NCBI RefSeq assembly: GCF_014332695.1 | Contig: NZ_MBUA01000012.1 | Span: forward strand, 863,858-927,857 | Reading direction: 5' to 3' | Source of the DNA: Flavihumibacter stibioxidans | Lineage (GTDB): Bacteria; Bacteroidota; Bacteroidia; Chitinophagales; Chitinophagaceae | DNA length: 64,000 bases | Made by a program: the position numbers and the translations under genes | The notes under the pieces: generated by a model | What the model was told of the DNA's origin: nothing | What the model saw: only the letters and a program-made list of their open reading frames with translations | Database searches by the model: none | Shown: positions 1-8,087 of the stretch, piece by piece | Layout: each line of letters opens with the position of its first letter | Numbering within the stretch: position 1 is the first letter of the stretch

Positions 1-945
1 AACCAGTGCCGAGGTTTTCCAGTCGCCCTCGCCACCAAATCCATAACCCTCGGCCATCAGGCGCTGCGTGGCAATGCCCGGAAGCTGAACCATTCCATGC
101 AGGTCTTCAAAAGTATCCGTGAACCCCTTGAATCCGCCCTGTTGCAGGAAATAACGCATACCGATCTCGATACGGGCCGCATCGGTTAAGGATGAACGTT
201 GGTTCCCTCCCCTGGCCAGTGAACCGCTCAGCTTGTAGCTGTCTTCGTATTCTGTGCAAAGTTTTTCCACCTCCGCATCGGTCACTTCATTGATCACTTT
301 TACGAGATCGCCGATTCCATAAGTATTAACGGAATATCCGAATTTCATCTCGGCTTCGACCTTGTCGCCTTCTGTAACGGCCACCTGGCGCATGTTATCG
401 CCGAACCGGGCAAATTTAGCGCCCTGCCAGTCGGCCCAGCCGGCCGCGGCCCTTGCCCAAACATTGATGCGCTGCTGAACAGCAGGATCTTCCCAGTATC
501 CAACCACCACCTTCCTGCGCATACGCATGCGGGTCATCATGAAACCGAATTCACGGTCTCCATGGGCGCTCTGGTTCAGGTTCATGAAATCCATGTCGAT
601 ACTGTTCCAGGGGATATCGCGGTTGAACTGCGTATGCAGGTGCAGTAAAGGCTTCTGCAAAATTTTCAATCCCCGGATCCACATTTTGGCGGGGGAAAAG
701 GTATGCATCCATGCAATCACACCGATGCAGTTTTTGGCATTATTCACTTCCTGGCAGAGCGCGTATATTTCATCGGGAGTTTTCAGGATGGGCTTGAATA
801 CGACCGTCACAGGAATCTGTGCAGAATTATTCAGTGCCATTGCTATCTGCTGCGAATGTTCGGCTACCTGTTGCAGGGTCTCTTCGCCGTAAAGATGTTG
901 CGTTCCTGTGAGGAACCATACCTCGAAAGATTTTAATGTATTCAT
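1..945 (-). CDS. araA: L-arabinose isomerase (partial, 3' end outside window)
   Basis: Converts L-arabinose to L-ribulose, the first intracellular step of arabinose catabolism. I translated this frame directly. It starts at the ATG whose complement is 943-945 ([20 protein letters not shown]) and stays open for 315 codons to the window edge. [12 protein letters not shown] and the later [17 protein letters not shown] are hallmark AraA segments; the Glu in AEGYGF matches the first metal-binding/catalytic Glu (Glu306 in E. coli). The remaining ligands (Glu333, His350 and His450 equivalents) would lie beyond base 1. It follows araD on the same strand with a gap of about 105 bp that carries a heptamer tandem repeat, so it is probably the last gene of the araB-araD-araA unit visible here. 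Identity is secure; completeness cannot be judged. Confidence 0.96.
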   Translation of the reverse strand, partial: MNTLKSFEVWFLTGTQHLYGEETLQQVAEHSQQIAMALNNSAQIPVTVVFKPILKTPDEIYALCQEVNNAKNCIGVIAWMHTFSPAKMWIRGLKILQKPLLHLHTQFNRDIPWNSIDMDFMNLNQSAHGDREFGFMMTRMRMRRKVVVGYWEDPAVQQRINVWARAAAGWADWQGAKFARFGDNMRQVAVTEGDKVEAEMKFGYSVNTYGIGDLVKVINEVTDAEVEKLCTEYEDSYKLSGSLARGGNQRSSLTDAARIEIGMRYFLQQGGFKGFTDTFEDLHGMVQLPGIATQRLMAEGYGFGGEGDWKTSALV

Positions 946-993
946 AAAAGATGTTTATTATTTTGGTTGATTGCCGGTTGTTGTTTCAGCCAC

Positions 994-1056
994 CCCATTC
1001 CCCATTCACCATTCACCATTCACTATTCCCCATTCACTATTCCCCATTCACTATTG
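994..1056. repeat. Heptamer tandem repeat between araD and araA
   Basis: The triplet ATT recurs at 997, 1004, 1011, 1018, 1025, 1032, 1039, 1046 and 1053, a perfect 7-bp period over nine units. Units are variants of CCATTCA and CTATTCC (on the gene strand TGAATGG and GGAATAG). The araD stop codon (complement of 1051-1053) lies inside the array. Confidence 0.9.
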
Positions 1057-1746
1057 ACCATAATACGCTTCGGGTCCATGCTTCCGCTCCCAGTGTTTTT
1101 TAATCAACGCTTCTTTCAGGCGCGGTGCTGCCGGATTGATCTGCTCGGTGTACATGGCCATCTGTGCCACCGTTTCCAGGACGGCACTGTTGTACACGGC
1201 TTTGGCAGCATTCTTTCCCCAGGTAAAAGGTGCGTGATTGCCAACCAGCACCATTTCCACTTCCCTGTAATCAAGACCACGTTCAGTAAAACAATTCATG
1301 ATCTGGAAACCGGTTTCATGCTCGTAATCACCTTCAATCATGGCATCAGCCATTGGTGGCGCACAGGGAATATCCACCGTGTTGTGGTCAGCATGGGTTG
1401 TCCCGAAAATCGGGATATCACGCTGTGCCTGTGCCCAGGACGTGGCAAAAACAGAATGCGTATGTACGATACCGCCAATCCCTTCCCAGTGTTTATACAA
1501 AACCGCATGGGTTTTTGTATCAGAAGAAGGGCGCAGTTTGCCATCCACCACATTGCCGTCAAAATCCACGATCACCATTGAAGCCGGCGTCAGTTCATCA
1601 TAAGGAACACCACTGGGTTTGATGGCAAAGACTCCCCGGCTCCTGTCCACTGCACTCACATTACCAAACGTAAACAATACCAACCCAAGTTTGGGAAGTT
1701 GCATGTTGGCATCGTATGCCTCCTGTCTTATAATATCAAAATTCAT
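1051..1746 (-). CDS. araD: L-ribulose-5-phosphate 4-epimerase
   Basis: Converts L-ribulose 5-phosphate to D-xylulose 5-phosphate, linking arabinose to the pentose phosphate pathway in the cytoplasm. The protein is 231 aa, the same size as E. coli AraD, and the key residues fall at the same numbers: Asp76, zinc ligands His95 and His97 (in GGIVHTHS), His171 (GNHAPF), Asp120 (TTHADH) and Tyr229 near the C-terminus. The N-terminal KLGLVLFTFGNVSAVDR and IKPSGVPYDEL segments are typical class II aldolase/epimerase substrate-binding motifs. It lies 41 bp downstream of araB. Its TAG stop is the first unit of a heptamer tandem repeat, so the 3' end has probably been touched by repeat expansion. No other function is likely. 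Confidence 0.97.
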   Translation of the reverse strand: MNFDIIRQEAYDANMQLPKLGLVLFTFGNVSAVDRSRGVFAIKPSGVPYDELTPASMVIVDFDGNVVDGKLRPSSDTKTHAVLYKHWEGIGGIVHTHSVFATSWAQAQRDIPIFGTTHADHNTVDIPCAPPMADAMIEGDYEHETGFQIMNCFTERGLDYREVEMVLVGNHAPFTWGKNAAKAVYNSAVLETVAQMAMYTEQINPAAPRLKEALIKKHWERKHGPEAYYGQ

Positions 1747-1782
1747 ATCCAGGTCTGAAATTTTATGTTACTCTGTAAGCGA

Positions 1783-1804
1783 CCGAATCATTCACCATTC
1801 ACCG
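1783..1804. repeat. Short copy of the ATTCACC repeat at the araB stop
   Basis: Two heptamer units (ATT at 1790 and 1797) encode the last residues of AraB (VNGE-stop). On the gene strand the sequence GGTGAATGATTCGG continues past the stop. The same 14 bases occur near 6863-6876 upstream of the transaldolase gene, so the two loci share a repeat family. Confidence 0.7.
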
Positions 1805-3470
1805 TTTGCCTTTCCTCCACATGCGCCCCCAGCTCCAGGTACCGCTGGTAACGTTTCGCATAATAGGCGGCGTTAGCTTTAAAAGGATGGTATTCTGCGT
1901 CAAAGCCCTGTCCCATGGCCACCATAGCATCTTCCACCTTACTGTAGATCCCTGCGGCAGTAGCGGCAAACATGGCAGCTCCTGCTGCACAAGTCTGCTC
2001 AGTCCGGTGAATACGGATCGGCATCTGCATCACATCTGCCATCATCTGCATGATATAGGGCGATTTCTTCGCCACGCCACCCATACCAATCAGTCCTTTC
2101 ACCGGAACACCCTGCCCGTTGAATCTGTCTACGATTGCTTTGGCGCCAAAACAGGTTGATTCAATCAGGGCACGCAAAATCCTTGGTGCATCGGTTCCGA
2201 GATGCAAACCAGTAATGGTTGCTTTCAGCAATTGGTTGGCATCCGGGGTACGACGACCATTCAGCCAGTCAACAGCCAGTTCATCCTTATCCTGTAAAGG
2301 CAAAGCTGCTGCCTCGGCAGAAACTTCGCTGATAAACCGATCATTAAGTTCCTGTTCCAGTTTGGCCGCCATGACCTCATCAATCAGGGAGGAGGAACGC
2401 AGCATCTTTCCCACCGATTGGGTGACCATCTTCCTGAACCAGGCATAGGTATCACCAAAGGCAGACTGGCCGGCTTCCATGCCCATCGTACCGGGTATGA
2501 TAGAACCCGGAACCTGGCCACTGATTCCCCTGATCAACATATGCCGAACTTCTTCCAGCGGTGCTACCAGCATATCACAGGTGGATGTTCCCATCACCTT
2601 ACTGAGGTGATAGGGTTCGATCTGCCCGCCAACAGCACCCATATGCGCATCAAAGGCACCGATTCCAATCACAACGGAAGCGGGAAGTCCCAGCCGCTCT
2701 GCCCATTCTTCACACAAAAAACCTGCTGCCTTATCAGCAGTATAGGTTTCAGCTGCAAAGCCGGATCGGTATCCATTCAGCAGGGGATCCAGTGAACTGA
2801 AAAATTCATTTGGCGGCAACCCGTCAAATTCCTCCGCCCACAATGCTTTGTGGCCCGCGGCACATACGCTCCTGCGCAACTGCTGCACATCGTTTCCTCC
2901 GGTTAACAAAAAGGGAATCCAGTCGCAATGCTCCACCCAGGAATAACAGGCAGATCTCACGGCCGGGTCTATGCGAAGTATATGCAGCAATTTTGCCCAG
3001 AACCACTCTGAGGAATAAATTCCACCTACAAAATCCAGGTAATTCCTGTCAAATTTTGTCGCATGTTCATTGATTTCAGCGGCCTCCTTAACAGAACTGT
3101 GGTCCTTCCACAACACAAACATGGCATTGGGATTCTGCTCAAATTCCGGCAAAAGCGCCAGCGGCATACCCTGGCGGTTCACCGCTACCGGCGTGGAGCC
3201 GGTGGTATCCACAGAGATAGCCCTGACTTGTCCGGCAACACCCGGACCAGCCTTTTTCAGGCATTCCTTTATGGTCGTTTCCAATCCTTCAATATAATCG
3301 AGGGGATGCTGGCGGAACTGGCTGGAGGCTGCATCACAATACAGGCCATCGCGCCAGCGCGGATAATAAAACACGGAGGAGGCGAGCTCAGCGCCATCGG
3401 CTGTATCTACTATAACTGACCTGACGGAATCCGTTCCATAGTCAACACCAATTACAAAAGTCTTAGACAT
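1788..3470 (-). CDS. araB: Ribulokinase (FGGY family)
   Basis: Phosphorylates L-ribulose at C5 with ATP. The protein is 560 aa, usual for AraB. The N-terminal phosphate-1 motif is VIGVDYGTDSVRSVIVDT. GIGAFDAHMGAVGG is the FGGY signature region, and ATP-domain motifs LIGMGGVAKKSPYIMQMM and CAAGAAMFAA follow near the C-terminus. It starts at the ATG complementing 3468-3470, the first Met before the conserved ATPase motif. The upstream gap to the HAD gene (3471-3559) contains a palindrome shared with susC and a GH51 gene, so araB-araD-araA probably has its own regulated promoter instead of depending on readthrough from the transketolase genes. The stop codon lies inside a short ATTCACC repeat. 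Confidence 0.97.
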   Translation of the reverse strand: MSKTFVIGVDYGTDSVRSVIVDTADGAELASSVFYYPRWRDGLYCDAASSQFRQHPLDYIEGLETTIKECLKKAGPGVAGQVRAISVDTTGSTPVAVNRQGMPLALLPEFEQNPNAMFVLWKDHSSVKEAAEINEHATKFDRNYLDFVGGIYSSEWFWAKLLHILRIDPAVRSACYSWVEHCDWIPFLLTGGNDVQQLRRSVCAAGHKALWAEEFDGLPPNEFFSSLDPLLNGYRSGFAAETYTADKAAGFLCEEWAERLGLPASVVIGIGAFDAHMGAVGGQIEPYHLSKVMGTSTCDMLVAPLEEVRHMLIRGISGQVPGSIIPGTMGMEAGQSAFGDTYAWFRKMVTQSVGKMLRSSSLIDEVMAAKLEQELNDRFISEVSAEAAALPLQDKDELAVDWLNGRRTPDANQLLKATITGLHLGTDAPRILRALIESTCFGAKAIVDRFNGQGVPVKGLIGMGGVAKKSPYIMQMMADVMQMPIRIHRTEQTCAAGAAMFAATAAGIYSKVEDAMVAMGQGFDAEYHPFKANAAYYAKRYQRYLELGAHVEERQTVNGE

Positions 3471-3521
3471 ATTTTCTTATTATGACAAGCGTTTCAGGCT
3501 ACAATATACGACTAAATCATT

Positions 3522-3546
3522 ATTAAGTGTATATTTTACATTTATT
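3522..3546. promoter_or_regulatory. Candidate arabinose-regulator operator upstream of araB
   Basis: Arms ATTAAGTGT (3522-3530) and ACATTTATT (3538-3546) are separated by 7 AT-rich bases. It lies 52-76 bp upstream of the araB start. Closely similar 9-7-9 palindromes lie upstream of susC and of the GH51 gene at 12742. The regulator is not in the window. Confidence 0.6.
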
Positions 3547-3559
3547 TTCCCAGCCCCTT

Positions 3560-4213
3560 TCAGAGTTGGTTATAATCCGTAATGAAACGGATAATATTCG
3601 GGTAATTTCCGAAATCTTCCCGCCCGTGCAGGGTAGTCAGCACCACGCAATCCATTCCGGCATTAAGAGCCGCTTCCACACCTTTCGGCGCATCTTCAAA
3701 CACCACACAATCCCCGGGCTCCAGTGCCAGCCGGGCAGCACATTCCAGGTAGGTTTCGGGATGGGGTTTACTGATCTCCACATCATCGGCGCTGACAATG
3801 GTTTCAAAATAGTGCCGGAGCTGCAGGTTGTCCAAAACGAAATCAATATTGAAAGGTATGGCAGCCGAACCGATGGCCATCCTGACTCTCTCTTCACGGG
3901 CCGACTCCAGCAGCTCACCGAGCCCGGCAATCAGTTTCAGTTCTGGAAAGAAAGCCTGCTGGTAACGTCTTTCCTTCTCCATGGAAATCGTCAGCATTTC
4001 TTCGGGTGAAAATCTCGCTTCGCCGAAAACCCTTTCCAGCAGTTCATCGTTCTTGCCATACATCTGCGCTTTCACCTGTTCATAACTAAGTCCGGCCTTC
4101 AGCTCATTGTTCAGAATATCCGTCCAGGCCACCACATGGTAACCCATATCATCGATCATGGTACCATTCAGGTCAAACAGGAAAGCCTTGTATGGCAGGA
4201 GAGAAGCCTTCAT
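3560..4213 (-). CDS. HAD-superfamily phosphatase/phosphomutase-like protein
   Basis: Probable cytoplasmic sugar-phosphate phosphatase or beta-phosphoglucomutase-like enzyme, 217 aa. Motif I is FLFDLNGTMID, with the nucleophile Asp at residue 14; the second Asp of the usual DxDGT (the general acid/base) is Asn at residue 16. Motif II is around AIGSAAIPFN, the motif III lysine is in KPHPETYLECAA, and the motif IV acidic residues are in VVFEDAPKGVEAALNAGM. A helical cap follows motif I (residues ~20-85). It overlaps the upstream transketolase stop by one base (TAATG), which implies translational coupling. In this context it could dephosphorylate or edit pentose or sedoheptulose phosphates, but the substrate is unknown. 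Confidence 0.8.
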   Translation of the reverse strand: MKASLLPYKAFLFDLNGTMIDDMGYHVVAWTDILNNELKAGLSYEQVKAQMYGKNDELLERVFGEARFSPEEMLTISMEKERRYQQAFFPELKLIAGLGELLESAREERVRMAIGSAAIPFNIDFVLDNLQLRHYFETIVSADDVEISKPHPETYLECAARLALEPGDCVVFEDAPKGVEAALNAGMDCVVLTTLHGREDFGNYPNIIRFITDYNQL

Positions 4214-5169
4214 TATTTCTTCTTTTGCATCACAGCCCGGGCGGCTTTCACAATATGTTCCGCATCGAGGCCGTATTTCTTCATGAGCTGGTCAGGCTTG
4301 CCACTTTCACCAAAACTGTCGTTCACCGCCACAAACTCCATCGGAACGGGATCATGCTGAACCAGTAGTTGAGCGATACTGTCTCCCAGTCCGCCGAAAC
4401 GGTTGTGTTCTTCCGCGCTCACCACGCACCTGGTTTTGGCAACGGACTTCAACACAGCTTCTTCATCCAGTGGTTTGATGGTATGTATATTGATTACTTC
4501 GGCTGAAATGCCCAGTGTTTCCAATTGCTCTGCTGCCTGGATGGCTTCCCATACCAGGTGACCTGTGGCGAAAATACTCACATCGGTTCCCTCATTCACC
4601 ATCCATGCTTTGCCGATCTCAAATTTCTGGTCGGGATCGGTAAAAATGGGAACCACCGGCCTGCCAAAACGCAGGTAAACGGGACCGTTATATGCTGCAA
4701 TGGCCATGGTGGCTGCTTTGGTCTGGTTGTAGTCACAGGGATTGATCACTACCATTCCCGGCAACATTTTCATCATACCGATATCTTCCAGTATCTGGTG
4801 GGTGGCTCCATCTTCGCCCAGGGTGAGTCCCGCGTGGGATGCGCATATCTTCACATTCTTGTCTGAATACGCAATGGACTGCCGGATCTGGTCATATACC
4901 CGTCCGGTGGAAAAATTCGCAAAAGTTCCGGTGAAGGGAATTTTGCCGCCAATGGTCATACCCGCTGCAATGCCCATCATATTGGCTTCTGCGATCCCTA
5001 CCTGGGTAAACCGCTCCGGAAATTCCTTTATAAATGCTTCCATTTTCAGCGATCCGACCAGGTCGGCACAAAGGGCCACCACGTTTTCATCCTTCCTGCC
5101 GGCTTCCAGCAATCCCGCCCCGAAACCGGAACGGGTATCCTTCTTCTCAGTATAGTTGTATTTCTTCAT
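4213..5169 (-). CDS. Transketolase, C-terminal half (pyrimidine-binding plus C domain)
   Basis: Forms one polypeptide of a two-subunit transketolase, which transfers C2 units between pentose and triose/hexose phosphates using thiamine diphosphate. The protein is 318 aa and matches the PYR and C-terminal domains: VALCADLVGSLKMEAF, then GIAEANMMGIAAGMTIGG (its Glu activates the TPP aminopyrimidine), ASHAGLTLGEDGATHQ and VYLRFGRPVVP. It lacks the TPP pyrophosphate-binding domain, which is encoded by the preceding gene 46 bp upstream. Split transketolases are common in Bacteroidota, Firmicutes and archaea, so this is organisation and not gene decay. Placement before araB suggests induction with arabinose. 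Confidence 0.92.
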   Translation of the reverse strand: MKKYNYTEKKDTRSGFGAGLLEAGRKDENVVALCADLVGSLKMEAFIKEFPERFTQVGIAEANMMGIAAGMTIGGKIPFTGTFANFSTGRVYDQIRQSIAYSDKNVKICASHAGLTLGEDGATHQILEDIGMMKMLPGMVVINPCDYNQTKAATMAIAAYNGPVYLRFGRPVVPIFTDPDQKFEIGKAWMVNEGTDVSIFATGHLVWEAIQAAEQLETLGISAEVINIHTIKPLDEEAVLKSVAKTRCVVSAEEHNRFGGLGDSIAQLLVQHDPVPMEFVAVNDSFGESGKPDQLMKKYGLDAEHIVKAARAVMQKKK

Positions 5170-5215
5170 TTCGTTTGTACTTATATGTTATACATGGGGA
5201 GATGGCTTACTGCGA

Positions 5216-6103
5216 TCAGTAATCTCCCAGGGTTTCCGGCAGTTGCGCGAGGGCCTGCTGCAGTTGTTCATCGCTGGGAGCTACACCATGCCATTTGTGA
5301 CTGCCCATCATAAAGTCGACACCGTATCCCATTTCGGTGTGCAACAGGATCATCACAGGCTGTCCTTTACCACTGGCTTTTATGGCCTCGTCCAGCACAT
5401 TCAAAATGGCCTCCATATCGTTACCATTGCTCTCCAGCACTTTCCAGCCAAACGCTTCCCATTTGGCCCGAAGGTTGCCGAGCGACATCACCTGTTCTGT
5501 TGAACCATCGATCTGCTGTCCGTTGAAGTCTACTGCTGCGATCAGGTTATCCACCCTGTGATGTGCCGCAAACATTGCAGCTTCCCAGATCTGGCCTTCC
5601 TGCAATTCACCATCGCCGTGGAGACAGAATACCCTGCGGTCATCGTTGTTCAGTTTTTTGGTGCGAGCGGCACCGATGGCCACCGACAGTCCCTGCCCGA
5701 GTGAGCCCGAGGCAATTCTTACTCCGGGTAAATGCTCATGTGTGGTGGGGTGTCCCTGCAGCCTGGAATTCAGCTGGCGGAAGGTGGAGAGTTCTGCAGG
5801 TTCAAAATAACCGGCCCTTGCCAGTATGCTGTAAAAAAGCGGTGATACGTGTCCGTTGGAAAGGAAGAACAGGTCTTCGCCTTTACCATTCATATCAAAA
5901 GCGGGTTGGCGCTTCATTACCTTGAAATACAATGCTGTCAGGTAATCGGTACAGCCCAGCGAACCGCCGGGATGGCCGCTCTGGCAGCCATGCACCATTC
6001 GAAGGATATCGCGACGCACCTGTGAAGCGATGGCTTTTAACTGGTTTAAATCAATTTCCGCGCTGCTTCCCTGCGCGGATGGTTGTATGGTTGTTGCTTG
6101 CAT
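5216..6103 (-). CDS. Transketolase, N-terminal half (TPP pyrophosphate-binding)
   Basis: Partner of the 4213-5169 product. The 295-aa protein contains GCQSGHPGGSLGCTDYLTAL (the conserved His/Gly region that contacts substrate phosphate), LGQGLSVAIGAARTKK and the Mg/TPP motif HGDGELQEGQIWEAAM with the trailing Asn in VDFNGQQIDG. The protein ends after the first alpha/beta domain, as expected for a split enzyme. The start ATG complements 6101-6103; the first ~20 residues are low complexity, so a slightly later start is possible. It follows the transaldolase gene by 59 bp and is probably co-transcribed. Confidence 0.92.
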   Translation of the reverse strand: MQATTIQPSAQGSSAEIDLNQLKAIASQVRRDILRMVHGCQSGHPGGSLGCTDYLTALYFKVMKRQPAFDMNGKGEDLFFLSNGHVSPLFYSILARAGYFEPAELSTFRQLNSRLQGHPTTHEHLPGVRIASGSLGQGLSVAIGAARTKKLNNDDRRVFCLHGDGELQEGQIWEAAMFAAHHRVDNLIAAVDFNGQQIDGSTEQVMSLGNLRAKWEAFGWKVLESNGNDMEAILNVLDEAIKASGKGQPVMILLHTEMGYGVDFMMGSHKWHGVAPSDEQLQQALAQLPETLGDY

Positions 6104-6162
6104 GATTTTTGTTTGTCTTACCAGGAAATTGACGTTAAAATGAAGAGATGAATGCCTGACTC

Positions 6163-6813
6163 TTACATCTTTTTCGCATCCTCCAGAAACTTTGCCAGCC
6201 CAATATCGGTCAACGGATGCTTCAGCAGTCCGAGGATGGGGTCCAGCGGTGAAGTGATCACATTGGCGCCTGCTTCTGCGCAGGAGATGATATGATTGGC
6301 ATTGCGGATAGAGGCAGCGAGTATCTGTGTGTTGAATCCCTGAATGGTATACACGTTTGAAATCTGGCGGATGAGTTCCATGCCATCCCAGCCGCTGTCA
6401 TCTATGCGGCCGATAAAAGGGGAAACATAAGTAGCACCGGCTTTCGCGGCAAGAATTGCCTGTCCCGCCGAAAACACCAGGGTACAATTGGTCCGGATAC
6501 CGTTATCGGTAAACCATTTGATGGCTTTGATGCCATCCTTGATCATAGGTACTTTCACCACGATATTCGGGTGCAGGGCTGCCAGCGCTTTACCCTCTTC
6601 AACGATGGTGCTGAAATCGGTTCCCAGTACTTCGGCGCTGATATCACCTTCAACAATTTCACAAATGGTTTTATAATGTTGCCGGATGGCTTCCTCACCT
6701 TTAATGCCTTCTTTCGCCATCAGTGAAGGGTTGGTGGTAACGCCATCCAGGATTCCCAGTTCATTGGCTTCACGGATCTGATCCAGGTTGGCGGTGTCAA
6801 TAAAAAATTTCAT
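6163..6813 (-). CDS. tal: Transaldolase, small TalC/fructose-6-phosphate aldolase type
   Basis: Moves dihydroxyacetone units between sedoheptulose 7-phosphate and glyceraldehyde 3-phosphate (or acts as an F6P aldolase). The reading frame extends upstream, but homology begins at MKFFIDTANLDQIREANELG, so I place the start at the complement of 6811-6813, giving 216 aa, the normal length for this subfamily. The Schiff-base lysine is Lys87 in NIVVKVPM. GVTTNPSLMAKEG and YVSPFIGRIDD are typical. The discarded upstream extension is translated octamer repeat. It sits between galM and the transketolase halves and supplies the other non-oxidative pentose phosphate enzyme for arabinose carbon. Confidence 0.94.
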   Translation of the reverse strand: MKFFIDTANLDQIREANELGILDGVTTNPSLMAKEGIKGEEAIRQHYKTICEIVEGDISAEVLGTDFSTIVEEGKALAALHPNIVVKVPMIKDGIKAIKWFTDNGIRTNCTLVFSAGQAILAAKAGATYVSPFIGRIDDSGWDGMELIRQISNVYTIQGFNTQILAASIRNANHIISCAEAGANVITSPLDPILGLLKHPLTDIGLAKFLEDAKKM

Positions 6814-6870
6814 TTTATGTTTGGTTGTTTGCTTTATTATGGTTTGTTCCCGGTTCGATAACTTCCGAAT

Positions 6871-6939
6871 CATTCACCCATTCACCCATTCACCCATTCA
6901 CTTATTCACTATTTCCCTGTTTCCCTGTTTCTCTGTTTC
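6871..6939. repeat. Octamer tandem repeat spanning the 3' end of galM
   Basis: ATT recurs at 6872, 6880, 6888, 6896 and 6904 (units CATTCACC), followed by TTT at 6912, 6920, 6928 and 6936 (units TGTTTCCC). Both blocks have an 8-bp period. The second block encodes the last residues of GalM and the first block follows its stop codon. Confidence 0.88.
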
Positions 6940-8086
6940 GCCCCACTTTATAAATGGTTTCGCTATGGTACTTCTGTCCCGGCTCTAAAATTGTGGACGG
7001 AAAATCTTTCTTGTTTGGCGAATCAGGAAAATGCTGTGTTTCCAGGCAAAGTGCCGTGCGCAGTTTTACTGCTGTGCCGGTATGATTAATGAACTTGCCA
7101 TCCAGGAAATTCCCACTGTAGAATTGAAGTCCGGGTTCCGTGGTAAACACTTCCACATAACGGCCGCTTACCGGGTCATTTAAGGTGGCCACTTTTTGCA
7201 TGGATGCACCCTTACTGTTCAACACCCAGTTATGGTCATATCCGCCTTCCACTGAATCGATCCTGCTGCCAATGGTATGTGAACTGGTAAAATCAAATGG
7301 TGTACCCGCCACTGCCCTGATTTCACCTGTCGGAATCAGCCCGCTGTCTACAGGAGTATAACCATTGGCATCGATCTGCAGCTGGTGATCCAGGATGGTG
7401 GACTGTACATCTCCGGTGAGATTGAAATAACTGTGATTGGTCAGGTTCACCGGCGTTGGCTTGTCAGTGGTGGCATCATATTCGATTTTCAATTCATCGT
7501 TGTCGGTTAGGGTATACTTCACCGTTACCTGCAGATTGCCGGGGTATCCTTCTTCTCCATCCTTGCTGAGATAGCTGAGGCTGAGGGCTGCAATACTATC
7601 TACCACGGGCCCTGCGGTCCAGATCACCTTATCGAATCCTTTCACACCTCCATGCAGGTGATTTTCGCCGTTGTTTCTGGCCAGCGTATAGGATTGGTCA
7701 CCGATGGAGAATTTTCCACCGCCAATCCTGTTCCCGTAGCGACCTATGATCGCACCAAAATAGGGGGGCGATTGCAGGTACTGGGCTATACTATCGAACC
7801 CAATGACAATGCTGGAAGCAGAATCATTTTTATCCCTGGTTACGAATGAGGTAATGATACCTCCATAATTGGTGATCTTTACAATAGTACCTTTACTGTT
7901 GGTAAGGGTATAGAGATCCACCGGCTGGCCATCTGCCTGTCCCCAGGATGATTTACGGATGCCGGACACAGGGCTTTCAACAACTTCTTTTTGTTCGTTG
8001 TTCTTGCAGGCAGTTGTTCCCATAACTATGGCGCCGGCAGTAATTATTACAGTCATCCATTTCATATTTGCAATCGATTTAAACAT
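6902..8086 (-). CDS. galM: Aldose 1-epimerase (mutarotase), lipoprotein
   Basis: Interconverts alpha and beta anomers of free sugars, here probably L-arabinose released outside the inner membrane. The 394-aa protein has an N-terminal lipoprotein signal with lipobox TTAC, so it is anchored in an envelope membrane. Catalytic-region motifs are NGENHLHGGVKGFDKVIW, LTNHSYFNLTG (the His of this motif is the family's general acid) and EPGLQFYSGNFLDG; the general-base Glu would lie in the C-terminal part. The last ten or so residues (RETGKQGNSE) are encoded by an octamer tandem repeat and are not expected to be part of the fold. It directly follows GH43 (8088) with no gap. Confidence 0.93.
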   Translation of the reverse strand: MFKSIANMKWMTVIITAGAIVMGTTACKNNEQKEVVESPVSGIRKSSWGQADGQPVDLYTLTNSKGTIVKITNYGGIITSFVTRDKNDSASSIVIGFDSIAQYLQSPPYFGAIIGRYGNRIGGGKFSIGDQSYTLARNNGENHLHGGVKGFDKVIWTAGPVVDSIAALSLSYLSKDGEEGYPGNLQVTVKYTLTDNDELKIEYDATTDKPTPVNLTNHSYFNLTGDVQSTILDHQLQIDANGYTPVDSGLIPTGEIRAVAGTPFDFTSSHTIGSRIDSVEGGYDHNWVLNSKGASMQKVATLNDPVSGRYVEVFTTEPGLQFYSGNFLDGKFINHTGTAVKLRTALCLETQHFPDSPNKKDFPSTILEPGQKYHSETIYKVGRNRETGKQGNSE

Positions 8087-8087
8087 T

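Noticed and set aside
994-1056. Possible CRISPR-like array
   Set aside because: Units are 7 bp with no spacers; it is a simple tandem repeat.
6814-6873. Upstream extension of the transaldolase
   Set aside because: It is encoded by repeat and leader sequence; family homology and length fit a start at 6813.
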